Shown here: in pieces, positions 12,353 to 24,092 of the stretch | How the letters are laid out: each line of letters begins with the position of its first letter | Position numbering within the stretch: position 1 is the stretch's first letter | DNA from: Mytilus californianus | Lineage: Eukaryota; Mollusca; Bivalvia; Mytilida; Mytilidae | Reading direction: 5' to 3' | Assembly (NCBI RefSeq): GCF_021869535.1 | Contig: NW_026262712.1 | Coordinates: 108,621,640-108,685,639, forward strand | DNA: 64,000 bases | Made by a program: the position numbers and the translations under genes | Notes under the pieces: model-generated | Told to the model about the DNA's origin: nothing | The model's input: only the letters and a program-made list of their open reading frames with translations | Databases searched by the model: none

Positions 12353-12853
12353 TTAGTCCCGATGCAAAGACCCTATAAGTGAATCAATATTAACGCCAAA
12401 ATATGCAATCTTTAATGACCTGACAACAGTATCGTAACTATATCCCTTCTTAATAAGTCTATTTAAAGGTTTTGTTAGCTTCAGAGGTGAATACTGACAT
12501 TTTTGTGCTTTATAAAGAATATTTCCATAAAAAATTGGATGTGAACGTGTAAGAAGTCTGCATGTTGAGCTATATTTACGAATGATGTCCTTATACCGAT
12601 GATAAAATTTAGTAAATGTTTTGACTAGTTTGTGATATCGAAAACCCTGGTGTAATAATTTTTCAGTAATACATAAATTTCTCTCGTTAAAATCTAAAAC
12701 ATTGTTACATACACAAGCGAATCGTACAAGTTGAGATATATAAACACCGTAAGATGGTGACAAGGGAACGTCACCATCTAAAAATGGATAATTAACGATA
12801 GGAAATGAAAATCTGCAACTAACATCAACTTCCCTATTTGACAAAAAGTCCAT
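12353..12853 (-). CDS. C-terminal fragment of a retroelement-type protein (PSYGVYISQL module)
   Basis: The 166-aa frame reads FPIVNYPFLDGDV, PSYGVYISQLVRFA, QGFRYHKLVKTFTKFYHRY and ends KIAYFGVNIDSLIGS. I recall this module at the C-terminus of large reverse-transcriptase-bearing proteins common in cnidarian and mollusc genomes; I cannot name the family. The upstream RT part is absent, so this is a 5'-truncated relic lying antisense to nothing and inside the proposed first intron of SLC26 copy 1. Further decayed copies lie at 14331-14425 (plus), 15740-15985 (minus) and 33906-34135 (minus). Confidence 0.6.
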   Translation of the reverse strand: MDFLSNREVDVSCRFSFPIVNYPFLDGDVPLSPSYGVYISQLVRFACVCNNVLDFNERNLCITEKLLHQGFRYHKLVKTFTKFYHRYKDIIRKYSSTCRLLTRSHPIFYGNILYKAQKCQYSPLKLTKPLNRLIKKGYSYDTVVRSLKIAYFGVNIDSLIGSLHRD

Positions 12854-13350
12854 TATCTATTCACAATCACAAAATTTCACTAAGTGGTTCAACTTATGTG
12901 CTGTTATCACGCAAAAATAAATAAACGTTGAACTCTTTTAACACGCACACACATAAATATTACACTGTTTACCTGTGCATCAACAAAATATTTAGCAACC
13001 ATAGAATTTGACTTTCAACTGTTATTGCAATTAATGACAAAGAAATGCGTTTTTAATTAAAGTTACTATCATAAATCATCATAGATGTGTAAACCATAAA
13101 TATTTCATGATACAGACATTATACTGTTTTAGTAGAAGTGAACTTGTTTGTAGTATCAATTTATTAACGAAACTAACCATCCATACTAACCCATTAAAAT
13201 ATGTGATATCTATAAGTGAGTGGTGTGTATTGTAAACTCCGTATACAGACGAAAAATACCTGGTTTATTTAGCTTATTAAATTTTCTACATGTCTATATG
13301 TCTGTACATCTTTGGTAAGTAATTGTTATAATCAAGCAGGTTGACATGAA

Positions 13351-13540
13351 CATATCGTAATAGTTATATAAGACACATGATGTGTTAGGCCCTGATCCTG
13401 TCCATAACCTGATTGAATCATATTAGGTTCTTGTTTTTTTTTCAATCATATTGTGCATATTGTTGTTGTGAAATGATGCCCTTTATGGGTTCTTGATTAG
13501 ATTAATAAAATTCTTATCGCATCTTATCTTATCTTATTGA
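13351..13540 (+). mobile_element. LINE 3' tail with TTATC repeats
   Basis: The sequence contains ATGATGCCCTTTATGGG, TTAATAAAATTC and ends in a TTATC run (about 13515-13536), a form seen at LINE 3' ends. The corresponding place in the sister duplication (about 30572-30580) goes directly from TTGACATAAACG to TTGATTTTTAAGGAAATTAAAG without it. It therefore looks like an insertion specific to this unit. Confidence 0.6.
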
Positions 13541-13566
13541 TTTCTTACGGAAATTAAAGTACTTAC

Positions 13567-13705
13567 TTTTTTATGTGTGGTTACATCTTAGTTAAAATTT
13601 ACTGTTTTTCATCAGCTGTGTATACACATGCTGCAAAATAAAAAAAATAAACGTTTTGTTATCCAGAGTTGCGAGGTTTTGTTACAATTTTATAAATAGA
13701 ATACA
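13567..13705 (-). promoter_or_regulatory. Proposed promoter and non-coding first exon of SLC26 copy 1
   Basis: On the minus strand, TATTTATAAAA (about 13698-13688) is a TATA-like box. About 25-30 bases downstream is the block TCGCAACTCTGGATAA (13674-13659), then about 90 bases and a GTAAGT donor at 13566. The sister copy at 30605-30735 has the same TATA-like box, block and donor. Copy 3's flank keeps the block in part and the donor but not a clear TATA. An ETS-like core (CGGAAGTG) lies just upstream at 13711-13704. The flanks are duplicated DNA, so similarity alone does not prove function. Confidence 0.35.
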
Positions 13706-14330
13706 CTTCCGATAGTTATGATAATTTTTTAAATATGTTATAGGTTAAATACATTAAATAGTTTCTCTTCGTAAATTTAAACATGAAAAAGCGTATAACA
13801 CAAATGATAAAAAAGGAAATAAACGAATAAAATGAATAAATATTCATGATTTCAATTGGTGGGATATGTTGATAAAATACACCTATAAGCCAATGAAAAC
13901 AATTTTAAACACAGAGGTAAAAATGCATATTGTCAAATATTAAAAAGTTTACTTAGAAACTTTCCTATAGAAAATTCGTACTTAGGCTAACTAGATTCAA
14001 AAGGTTTTCCGGTAAGGATCGGTAAGGTGTTCCCAAGGGTTAGACTACAAAAATACTAACATACTGGATCATATCAAATTTAAAAAAAAGTTAATCAGTT
14101 ACTAGTTTCTGATTTGATATGTGAAACATGAATAAAATGATCCACTATGACAATCAACACTATAAGTCAAGGATCTATAATACTTAGATAAGTTATACTG
14201 TCCAAGACTTAAGGGACTGTCAGAACATTATTTATTGGTAATAATCTGCGTTACTTTTATATGTGAGAATCCGCTAAAGAAATTAATATTAAAATATAAG
14301 TTAAAGCTCATATATTGAATTACGCTGGTG

Positions 14331-14425
14331 TCGAAATCAGGTTTCCCATTGTCATCTTGCCATTTCTCAGTAGAATGAACATACCTATGCCCTTTGCAAA
14401 GTCGTATGACGTTCATATCTCAATA
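14331..14425 (+). pseudogene. Fragment of the PSYGVYISQL retroelement module
   Basis: The frame reads FPIVILPFL ... AKSYDVHISI, which lines up with FPIVNYPFL ... PSYGVYISQ of the 12353-12853 fragment. It is very short, and no start or continuation is visible. Confidence 0.4.
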
Positions 14426-14769
14426 TATTATACGCAAAACCTGCTCCAACCGGGCTATGAGGAAGAGCAACAGAAATTGACACTGTACAAGTTTTAACAC
14501 TCACCATTACGAAACTGATCGATTCGATTTTTCTATATATCGACTCACGAAAAACACGTTTTCGCGGTTAAAGATTTAAAAATTTCAGAATAGTTGCCTG
14601 CGACACTTTTCACAAAAAACTTACGATTAAAATTGATCGTAAGTTATACGTATGTGTATGACTTACGAGTACTTTTACTCTTAAGATTTTTTGTGAAAAG
14701 AGACGCTGATCTGTAAATTTATCGATTGTGTCCTATTCCCTGTGGTGACATTTTTACTAAAATTCGCTT

Positions 14770-15400
14770 TTTCTAATACATAGATGTCTAAAACCAGCCT
14801 TGGCATAACAAAATTTGGGTTTCAATGCTCTACAACTTTGTATTTCTTTTGGCCTTCGAACTGGTGGTTTGAGCGCCACTTCGGTACTGACATGGTTTAC
14901 AACAAATCTTTCCGTTATTGTCCGTCTATAAATTCATAAATTATAAAGAAACTAAGATGGATTTGGCTATTTGTTTAGGTCCTTTTTGGTCACGTTTAGC
15001 TCTTCAACTGTTTCGGGCCTTGTACATCCTTGGTTTTTAAATATTCGGCTTTGACCGTACTTGATTAATGTAAATCCAGAAAATCTGTTAGGACGTATAA
15101 AATTTATTAAGTGTTTTCATTTTTTGAAAACGCACTTCTGGCTTACCAATTATAAATCTGGTATCTTTAATGTTTTTTCAGTGATTTTGGATTCACATTG
15201 CGAATAATGCAGGGATGACATGAGACGCTTATACAGTTTTCGCATCCGGTCTGGCAACGTTTGGAGTTAATGCAAATTATAAGTTAAACTTTTGATGAGC
15301 TTTTGTCATGACTTGGCTAGCGGCGTCGTCGTACGTCGTATGTTGTCAGGCTGTCATCTGTTGATTCCTAAAATCTTCTCTGAAACCACTGGACCAAAAT
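14770..15400 (+). repeat. Dispersed repeat, local family L, within duplicated DNA
   Basis: It contains GATGGATTTGGCTATTTG, TTAGCTCTTCAACTGTTTCG, TTGTACATCCTTGG and TAAATCCAGAAAA. Better copies are at 42745-43150 and 32085-32220, and an inverted one with an amplified core at 55870-56350. Around 15276-15283 the octamer ATTATAAG is single-copy and marks the empty site matching the hAT-like insertion at 32461. Confidence 0.65.
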
Positions 15401-15739
15401 AAACCACACTTGGACGAATGATCTTAAAGGTGTGTTTTAGTTGCTGCCAATTAGCCATGGCTAAAGTAAGACAACAGTAGATTCGCTATGTTCATATTGA
15501 CTAAAGGGATACAAATCAAGGTAACAAACATAAAATGAGGGGATGCCATGAACTCTAAAAGGAGTCAGACCCGGTGCGTCGATAGGATAAACGTCTCCAG
15601 CTTTGCATCATCGGAATATGACATATTCTGTAAAAAAACAGAACAGACGACTATTCTGGTATCAGATCTAAAACTGCGAAAAAATATTGCTAGTGAGGGT
15701 AGACACAGACACATTGCATCAGTCAGCCAATATGTTTTG

Positions 15740-15990
15740 TGATGCTGAAAGTAAAACTAATGTATTATCGATTTCAGTCGTTCTTCCACGTAATTCTGTC
15801 TGAACAGTTTTTGTATCCTGAAGCCCATCATTGCAAATGAAATCTGTAAAGTATGAACATGTTCGAACGTAACTTATCAATTGAGATATGTAAACGCAAT
15901 ACGATGGCGCAAAGTGAAAATTGACAATTGGAAAGTTGAAATCATCACGTTTGTCATATATTCTAGTTTAAAGTCATCCATATGTGTCAA
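15740..15990 (-). pseudogene. Decayed PSYGVYISQL retroelement fragment
   Basis: On the minus strand the frame gives RIYDKRDDFNFPIVNF, PSYCVYISQLISY and CSYFTDFICND. These motifs match the module at 12353-12853, including the upstream KRDDFNF segment. The same fragment is present in the sister unit at 33906-34135, so it predates the duplication. It is not an intact gene. Confidence 0.6.
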
Positions 15991-16429
15991 TATCGAATAA
16001 AAGACAAAAAAATACACGCATCAACACAAAGATACATATATACATAACAATAATATATAGTCCAGTCGATTTGTGCAGATTTTTGGCAAAATTGCTCAGA
16101 TTGTGATAAAAGCATAAAATTTAGCATAGTAGTAGTATATGTCATGGAAAATATTTTCAGCTATGGACCAAGTCTGAAAGTCGAAATTGGCAGGAGAGGC
16201 AGCCATTTTTAAAATGGCGGACGTTTGATTTCTAAAAATTCCTAAAATATTCATGAAATTTTTATCAGGGAAGATATTGACATAAAACCTGATAAAAACA
16301 GTGAAAGTGCTTATACTAATTGTCTTGTTGAATATAATTTATGGAATTGTTACCCATATGGAATGGCGGCCATCTTGAAAAATCTTGGAATTTTAAAGAC
16401 AAAATAGGTATAGCTCCAAAGTCATAATT

Positions 16430-16800
16430 TCGGTGAAAATAAATATGCAATATATGTACATTGTTGGAAAATATTTGTATGAGCTTTAAAAACAGGACGA
16501 AAAGCGAGGCCCGCCGAGTTTTTCTCCTGTTTGTAGCGAGCACAAATGAATTTTATATTGTATGACAATGTACATATATTGTTTTTATCCTGAAATTTAC
16601 ACCCAACACTTGAAACTTTAGTTGTTAAAATCTGAATAATTGTCGCAAAAGGCAATATCAATATTACCGTTTACTCAACCTAGAAGTGGGATAACAGGAG
16701 ACTTTATTTTTACAAGCACAAATAAAGCAAACATTTATTAGTGTACCTGTTATTTGTACAATAGTTGGCTGATTGGAGGATAAAACATTTTGTTTTTATT
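16430..16800 (+). repeat. Nested hairpin-headed repeat (older copy)
   Basis: It shares CAATATATGTACATTG, CAGGACGAAAAGCGAGGC, ACACCCAACACTTGAAAC and ATAACAGGAGACTTTATTT, in the same order, with the copy at 60823-61255. The arms of the hairpin (about 16445 and 16575) are partly decayed here. It lies in the left arm of the foldback element, with no counterpart in the right arm, so it inserted after the arms formed. Confidence 0.75.
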
Positions 16801-18197
16801 ATTTATCTGAAACAACTTTCAAAAAATCTTGATGGCAGACATAATGAGTATCCTATCATACAAATAATGTCATAAGGGAAATCATCTGCCGAAATGTTCT
16901 CAATTGCCGTTAAAAATATCACACAATACATGAGTTCTACATGTTTTGTCAAACCACACAATAGCTGTCTCTGTCTATCATATTCTATCACATTGTCACC
17001 CACATCTACAACTTAATATTGCCTTTACACATATGCATCGGTAACCGTGTTCACTTTGACGTTTACATTTAATTAGTTACGCGCTTGTCGCAGAATGGTT
17101 CCCATATAGTCCAGTCGTATGATAACACATGGTATATTAATCACATATGACAAGGACTATTATCTTAGGACTTCAGGTATTGATATTTTGGGGGCCATAT
17201 TGAATGACGGCCCTTTTGAAACCTGAATTTCCAATATATCATTATTCACTATTTTCATAATTCACTGTTTGCATTTATACTTTCTTTTGCTAATTTACAT
17301 TGGATATTCACCAAGTGGTCAGATAGGCATAAACCTGTTTACTTACATGCTTGACTAAGTATTTTTTTACAACAGAATTTACGTATCAATGATATTGTTT
17401 ATGACTGAACTTTGCCGAAAAGGATCAAAATTGTAGATTTCAAAAACACCAGAGCTAGATATTGAAATCACTAAAGCTGAATAACTTATAGCTTATGGAC
17501 AAATAGACTGGATATAATGTGAAAAACGGCAAGAGAAGACATGAGAGGATTTGCAAAGCCAAGCAGATACAAAAAGAACAGGCATAGACATTTGAGCTGG
17601 TAATCAGTCCTTTGATGCAAGCATACAAATATTTTGCACATTGAATTGGTTGTCCAGTCGCTCAATTTGAAACAGTTGAATGAAGGCTATGGAACTGTAG
17701 AAACACTCCAGAATCACAAGGCAAAATGTCACAAATCCTGACGAAACAAATTTCCAGTTCTCAAAATATTTCATCAGTAAAAGCGAAAACATACTTCTGA
17801 AGTTGAAGATAAGTTGACAGTTGGAAGAAATAAGTAAACAACCAGTCACAGTAAAGTGGTTCTGGATCAACAAGAACAATGACTGCAGTGTATTGTTTCT
17901 TTGATGATGTATCTGACGATCTCCACGATGCATCGTCATTTATAATCAGAAATAGTGCATGACTGTGCACTTGAACTACAAGACAATGTTCTCTTAGCCA
18001 AATTAATGCTGAAGATGTAATATTACAGGAGGCCAAGTATCATGCCTAATAATGTTTGATAAAACTTGACAACATCGCAAATAGGTAGAATAAAAGACAC
18101 AGTAAGAAAGCCAGGAGTTCTTTTCCATGGAATTGTGCTTTCCGATATAATAAAATAAATCAATGACACACGGTCTGGGCTTGCCGATCACTCTGAA

Positions 18198-18790
18198 TTG
18201 GACAGTACACGCCTTGAACATCTTGGAGTTGTCATGGAAGTCAGAAATGGTACAACGTATCTAAAAAATTGGAATGTAGCTGCCATAGAAGATCTGCAAG
18301 CTTACAAACGAGGTAGATTAGTTCTCTTGATTTTCAACGAAGGTGTTCGTGAAGCTCTGAAGCAAGCCACATCTTTAAAGCGTAAAAATGAAGGCATCAT
18401 CATAGCCAAAGCAGGCAAAATAGTTTTAAGATATATGCTTGATACTAAGAATAGCTTTACAGGGACATTCAATAACAGCTGCCAACATGAATCAGTTCAA
18501 CAGACATTGATTGCTTAGTATGAATGATACTAGGATGGCCAAACATCGAAACACAGTCCAGTAATATAGTTGAGTCCAAGACAGCACTTACCATTTCTCA
18601 GCTATTATAGTTCAATTGTGAAACTCGTCGTCGAAAGGATACAACTGCAACTTATCACTCCTCAGATAGAGAGCCACGTGTCTCTGTGTTTGTTGAAATG
18701 ATTCATGTTGAACGGCTTCATTAAATTCTTCTGTAAATCTTTTTATAGTAGCAAGTTAGTCTCTTCAAACTATTCTATTTACTTTGGCTA
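18198..18790 (+). pseudogene. Fragment of an unidentified transposon-type protein, left arm
   Basis: The open part (18198-18518) reads LEHLGVVMEV, LKNWNVAAIEDLQAYKRG, RLVLLIFNEGVREAL and KAGKIVLRYMLDTKNSFTG. After a stop the similarity continues in another frame near 18600-18730 as FNCETRRRKD and SSDREPRVSVFVEMIHV. I recall proteins with this layout (RRDM...GSF...C...VP, then QLL.FN, then REPPLP) as a common, unnamed family in cnidarian and mollusc genomes; I cannot assign a function. The right arm carries a diverged inverted copy. Confidence 0.45.
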
Positions 18791-18799
18791 AGATAAGGC

Positions 18800-19151
18800 C
18801 TAGGAGACATGGCCTGTTTCGGAACTTCTCCAATACATTCGTTAAAAATCAAGAGAACGACGCTACCTTTCTTGTGTGCTTGCATATCTTCTATAGCAGT
18901 TAGTATCCAATTTTTTAGAAGCGTTGTATTAATCATTCCTACAATGACAACTCCGATTTGCTCAAGGAATACATTGTACCGATATCAGCAAGCTCAAATA
19001 TCAGAACAATATCTGTTCCAGATTGTGAGCTGTCAATGTATTCTATCAATTCGGCAAGCGCCATTCCATATATGGTTAGCAGATCCCTGTCTTTCTTTCT
19101 GTGCCTTTGAATTATTGTTTTATTGCCTTGTTGTGCAATTTTAACAAACAT
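18800..19151 (-). pseudogene. Inverted copy of the same protein fragment, right arm
   Basis: On the minus strand, 19151-18939 reads RDLLTIYGMALAELIEYI. A shifted frame then gives LEQIGVVIVG, LKNWILTAIEDMQAHKKG and VVLLIFNECIGE. This parallels LEHLGVV ... AIEDLQAYKRG ... LLIFNEG of the left arm at residue level, so the arms derive from one coding element in opposite orientations. A frameshift lies between the two parts. Confidence 0.45.
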
Positions 19152-20489
19152 TTAGCATGATATCTGGTCCTGTGATATTAAATCTCAAGCACTGAGTCTG
19201 GCTAAGAGAACTATAGGTTGTAGTTCAAGTGGACAGTCACATACTTTTTTGTCGAAAATGTTTTCGATCATAATTGTCGATGCTTCATGATGATCGTCAA
19301 ATACCTCACCACGAAAATGAACAAAAAGAAAAAAAAACACTCCCTACAGTCATTGTTCTTGTTGATTCATCGCAACTGTGTCTGTTTTTGGGGTTTCTTT
19401 TGACAGGATTAGTACCTTTTACCTTGTGATTCTGGAGTGTTTTTGGCCATATTCAACTGTTCCAAGTTGAATGATGAGAGAAACTATTAATTCAATATGC
19501 AGCATCTTTGTATGCTTACAACAAAGGACTGATTACCAGGTCAAATGTCTATGTCTGCTCTGTTTGTATCTGCTTGGCATTGTAAATCCTCACGTGTCCT
19601 CGCTTTGCGTCTCGAAATTCTTTCCGGGCCATTCAAAATTCATTGGGATTTTCAGCTCCAGTGATTTCAATACCAACATTTTTTTCCTTTTCGACACTGA
19701 GTGGTCATAAATTATATTGTATATACTTTATTTTCTGAGAAAAAAACCTCTTAGGCAAGCCTGCGAGTAAAAGAAATTATTTATTGTGTCAACATATGCA
19801 TGCCTTATTTGACCACTTGCGAATATCCTATATAAATAGCAGCAGTCATATAATTTGCAAAAGTAGTTGTAAATGCATAAAAACATGAGTATAAATGCAA
19901 ATAGCGAACTAATAAGAATAGCAAATAATGTTGAAAATTTATGTTTTCAAAATGGCCACCATTCAAGGTGGCCACCAATACTTCAATATATGAAGTCCTC
20001 ACATGATTTTCTTTGTCATTAGTGTCAAAATATATCAAAGGTTATCAAAATTAGTAACGTCATTTATTTTTCATATATTTTTTTAATAATTATTATTAAT
20101 TTTTATGAGGCCATTTTAAAATGGCCTCCCAGAGCAGCCATTTTGTTTTTCTGAATTTGGTCCATAGCTATTAATATTTGCTAGGACCTCAACTAAAACT
20201 CTGCCAAGTTTGATACTTTTATCACAATCTGAACAATTGTTTCACAAATCGACTGGACTAATATAATATATGATAAAAATAGGTACATTTCTTGCACACA
20301 TTTCACTTTTTTTATTATTGAATGACTATCCTGCATGAATTCTGTGGGATTAAAACAACATAGAAGCCTTCGAAAATGTGTATTAGAGATTTCCTTACAT
20401 GATAGTATTCATGTCGTTATCTTTAGACACTGTTTCCTGTGTCTCTTATCTACAAAATAGAGATTAGTTGGGACCGACTTACATTCTTA

Positions 20490-20940
20490 GAGTAAATATT
20501 AGTTGAAATTTAGCTTTGAGCAAATTATCAGTAACTCTGGGTACTCTAATGTAACTTTTGTCTATTTGTTAGTTGCTTTTGTGCTTGTTGCCTTTCTGGT
20601 GAGTCAAACCATTTTCAGCAGATTTTTAGTTTGTTCTTATGTTGTTGTAGAGGTTCGTGTTGTTCAATCTTCAGTTTTCTGTTTAGTATTTTTAGTTTTT
20701 TGTGAGCTGTTGTGTCTTTTTGGACATGGGTATTTGAATTATGTTTTCATTATCCCCTGGGTTTCCTCTTGATAATTTCGTATTTTACAAAGTGACAATC
20801 GTGTGTAATGTCATGATTTGGTAAACACTTGAAATCATTTAAAATGAACTGATGTCTCATACTTGGTCTTTGGTCTCTGGTGGATAGTTTTCGCTTTGCC
20901 AATAAAACTCATAATGTTTATAATGAAAATTGAATGCTAT
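20490..20940 (+). repeat. Dispersed repeat in duplicated flank
   Basis: It contains GTGAGTCAAACCATTTTCAG, GAGGTTCGTGTTGTTCA and CTTGGTCTTTGGTCTCTGG. The parts from GAGGTTCGTGTTGTTCA onward recur at about 41692-41935, and the first part recurs near 34885-34925. The 89-aa frame at 20503-20772 is within repeat sequence and is not called a gene. Confidence 0.6.
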
Positions 20941-20949
20941 CTTGTAATA

Positions 20950-21794
20950 CTGTGGATTCATTTATTTTCGTGGGTATCAATTTTCGTGGATAGAGAAAAA
21001 AAGACGTTTCGTGGTATACGTAAATTCGTGGATCGCTGATAACAAAAAAAAAAAAAATCCGATACGTAATTCGTGGATTTCTTTTTAATTTAGGAGATCA
21101 TATACCCTCCTTGGTTTGATCAATAATAAAACAAACAAAAAAGAAAGAATTCATTGAAAAGGTTTTGAATTGTCAAAATCCTCGCTTGGTCATTCTAGGT
21201 TAAAGTGTTCATTGAAAACTTCTATTACAATAATGGACAGAGACAACTAATTATTTGTTTGTTTTACAATTTATAAATTCTTGTCGGAATTTTATAAGGC
21301 ATTTAAAACTCTATGATCGAAAGCTCATTTCCCTAATCACGATATAATATATAAGTATAAGTAAAAGGTGTGAAAATAAATGTTCCTGTCATAAATAATA
21401 TTACCTACGGGCAATATCCCCGCACCGTTAATCCTATTGATTTTTAATCACCAGTAAACCAAACTATGACACGGTAATTAACAACTTGCATTTATTTTCC
21501 ATGAACAGTTTAAATCAATTTTAAAAAGTAAATTGTCACTGATATTCGATATATTTATTATTGATTTAATCAAAATACTTGTATCTTCTTTCAAGAAAAA
21601 CACGTGTTATGTTACAATGTTTATCGTTAGTCAACACTATACTAGAACTAGCTGCATAACATAACTGGAAATAAACATCCGACTCCATACACATTTCTCG
21701 GGATTATTCTTCGTTGAATTCTTAAATTCGTGGTTCGCTGTGACCCACGAAACCCACGAAAATTGGTATACCACGAATAAAAATGAATCCACAG
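20950..21794. mobile_element. 845-bp MITE with ~25-bp TIRs and TA target duplication
   Basis: The left end CTGTGGATTCATTTATTTTC is mirrored at the right end by GAATAAAAATGAATCCACAG, and TA sits directly outside both ends (20948-20949, 21795-21796). Subterminal TTCGTGG motifs repeat at both ends. No transposase frame is present. In the sister unit the flank runs uninterrupted from CTATCTTGTA to AGCCATAAAACC near 41971-41995, giving an approximate empty site. A TA duplication suits a Tc1/mariner-like origin; the superfamily is inferred. Confidence 0.8.
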
Positions 21795-22589
21795 TAAAAG
21801 CCAGAAAACCTCTATTCTATTTAAATTCCGTAACGCGACAATTTCACTTGAAGTTAATGCTTATGTTTGATAAAATTTTACACTTTTTTCCAAGATAACA
21901 TTTTGGCAGTTGCTTGCATGTATGTGCCCGTTTGATATGTTATTTGTTTCTCTCTACGCTACACCTCTACGCAATAATGTTTAACAGAAGTTTTCTAATA
22001 TAATCAAATTACCTTATGAAACATCTGAAATAAATTTGCTGAAACCCATACATAGCCTTCTTTGGTAATGGTAAATATATAAGATAATGGAAATGTCATG
22101 AGAAGATAAAAGATGATTTTCGTTCCACATTAATTTTTCTCATTTAATTTTTATGGCGACGTTGTTTATACAGCTAGTCAATTGAGATGCAATCCAAGTG
22201 GAAATTATGTACCTTGGATAAACTGATCATTGAAAGTTATTGGCTTGACAATGTAAAAGCAGTTGACCTTTATTTTTGTTTGTCTTCCCAAGTTTAATCA
22301 CAACTGGGTATGTGTTGCTATCCATTTGTTGACACCTGTTGTCCAGCATCATGTTGATGCTTTGTGTTTAGGCATTGAACAAGATATACACTAGTAATGC
22401 TTTTCCCTGACTGATACTTAAGTCTTCGAAAATAACACTTTTAGTTGAATTTTGGCTTTGAACTTGTTTTCGGTAACTGTGAGTACTCTTAGGTCGGTAA
22501 TTTGTGTCTTTTGTCACTTTATTTGGTATTTTGTGTGTGTTAAATAACGATCTGATGAGTCAAACACTTTCTAAATCATTTTAAGTTTA

Positions 22590-22975
22590 TTCTAATGTTG
22601 TGCTATTTACACCTTTGTCCAAGGTTAGGACGACGGTTGTGCGTTCACAGACATGTTAAACCTTGCCACATTCTTTATGTGCGTGTCCCAAGCCAGGAAC
22701 ATTTGGTCGATTGGTTGTTGTTAGTTGTTGTCTGTCATAATTGTTTTTCGATTGATATTCTTAGCTTAAATCAGGTCGTTAGTTTTTGTTGTACTGTTTC
22801 ACATTTTGTTATCCAGGGTCTTTTGTAGTTTATTATATACGGTAAGTGATTTTGCTCATTATTAAAGGTCGTACTGTGACTTGTAGTTGTTTGTATCCTT
22901 GTACATTTTAGTGGATAGTTGGCTCATTGGCCATCATACATCTCCTTGTATCTATATCTCTAAACACAAATAAAA
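22590..22975 (+). repeat. M1 dispersed repeat copy
   Basis: It has CACCTTTGTCCAAGGTTAGG, AACCTTGCCACATTCTTTA, GTCCCAAGCCAGGAACA, GTCGTACTGTGACTTGTAG and TTGGCCATCATACATCTCC. A near copy is at 43185-43560 in the sister unit, so it was duplicated with the flank. Confidence 0.75.
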
Positions 22976-24092
22976 CCAAACATACCAAATATTTGCTCAA
23001 TTCGAAAATGATAATAACCCTATAAATTTGAAGTCCGAAGCGCTTAGAAACACAAATGAAGGAATAGTTTAACTTCGCTGTATTTGTCAAAACCTTTTGG
23101 AATTTTGGAGTCCTCAGTGCTCTTCAACTTCGTATCTTATTTGATCTTTTAACTTTTTTTATTTCAGTTTCACTGATGAGTTCTTTGTAGACAAAACGCA
23201 CGTAAAAATTCTGATCCTGGTATCGTCGATAAGTGATGAAGGATCAAACCCACCTTCATCAGGAACGCTCAAACACAAAGTTTGAAAGCAAATTTTGATG
23301 CATACATACTTATATACTTGAAAAGCTATAAGACTAAATTGGAAAAGCCAATTCCACCTGAGAGGGTTTCTCAATGATTTCTTAGTTTATCAACGGAGAA
23401 TTTAAGAATGATATGAAGCATTCACACCTTTTAAACCTGCAAAAAGCGGTAAAATTCGTACAAAAAACTAGGACAGGAGGTCCCTATATGAATCTGGTCT
23501 CCCTAATAACTCCGTGTAAAACTTGACTGAATTTTCATATTTTCAAACATATTATTAATTATATTTTATAATTTGCTTGTGAAAGATGAGACTGAAATAA
23601 ATAAAAAATGATGTGAAGTAATTTATTTCTTTGAATGCGTGGCCATATTAAAAAAATGTATAATATATTAAAATAATATAAAATAATAATAAAAATAGCT
23701 CCATGCCCAAAACAGAATATATAAATAATGGTATCACAATGTGGATACCATTACATTCTTTATATTGTATTGTAATACAACAGAAATAACCTCACGGAAC
23801 TGTAAAAAAAGATATATCTTTTTTTAAATAAAATTCGACGCAATATGAGGATTATGGCGCATTTTAATATTTATAAAACAAGTCTTCATCTGAATTCAAT
23901 ATTCTCTTCTTGTTCATTTCAAATTTAATCAGGTTTTAAATACCAATTAATGATAATTTTTCATGAATGCATAATTATGCACCATAGTTAATTTTTGTCG
24001 ACACAGTATAAATATATATATATAGCTGTTGTTATAAATAGCACCACTAACCAATATGGACTTAAGTTAAAGTCGTTTAGTGTAGTTATCCT
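22976..24092. other. Gene-free 3' flank of SLC26 copy 2
   Basis: It aligns by eye with 43540-44918 downstream of copy 3 (shared GAATCTGGTCTCCC, AATTCGACGCAATATGAGG and AGGATTATGGCGCATTTT). A family L fragment lies around 23120-23290. AATAAA on the minus strand at 24097-24092 overlaps the stop codon of copy 2. No other gene is seen. Confidence 0.55.

Larger units (their letters stand above)
11567..13566 (-). other. Proposed 5'-UTR intron of SLC26 copy 1
   Basis: On the minus strand a GTAAGT donor (13566-13561) and a T-rich acceptor ending TTTTTTTAG (11567) bracket 2.0 kb. The acceptor lies 49 bp before the ATG, and equivalent acceptors precede copies 2 and 3. Inside are a retroelement 3' end (11650-12853) and a LINE tail (about 13351-13540). 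The acceptor is directly visible; pairing it with this donor is inference. Confidence 0.5.
16058..20260. mobile_element. 4.2-kb foldback (long inverted repeat) element
   Basis: The left end AGTCCAGTCGATTTGTG (16059) is mirrored by CACAAATCGACTGGACT (20243-20259). Pairing continues inward: 16080-16210 with 20100-20240, 17150-17230 with 19920-20010, 17620 with 19500, 17880 with 19360 and 18240-18360 with 18820-18960. Arms of roughly 1.5-2 kb therefore meet near 18.6 kb. The left arm is longer because it holds a nested repeat at about 16430-17100, which also brings a third TAGTCCAGTCG end at 17107. The sister unit lacks the whole element near 34577. ATAATATA occurs on both sides, but the flanks are too AT-rich to fix a target duplication. 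Confidence 0.8.
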
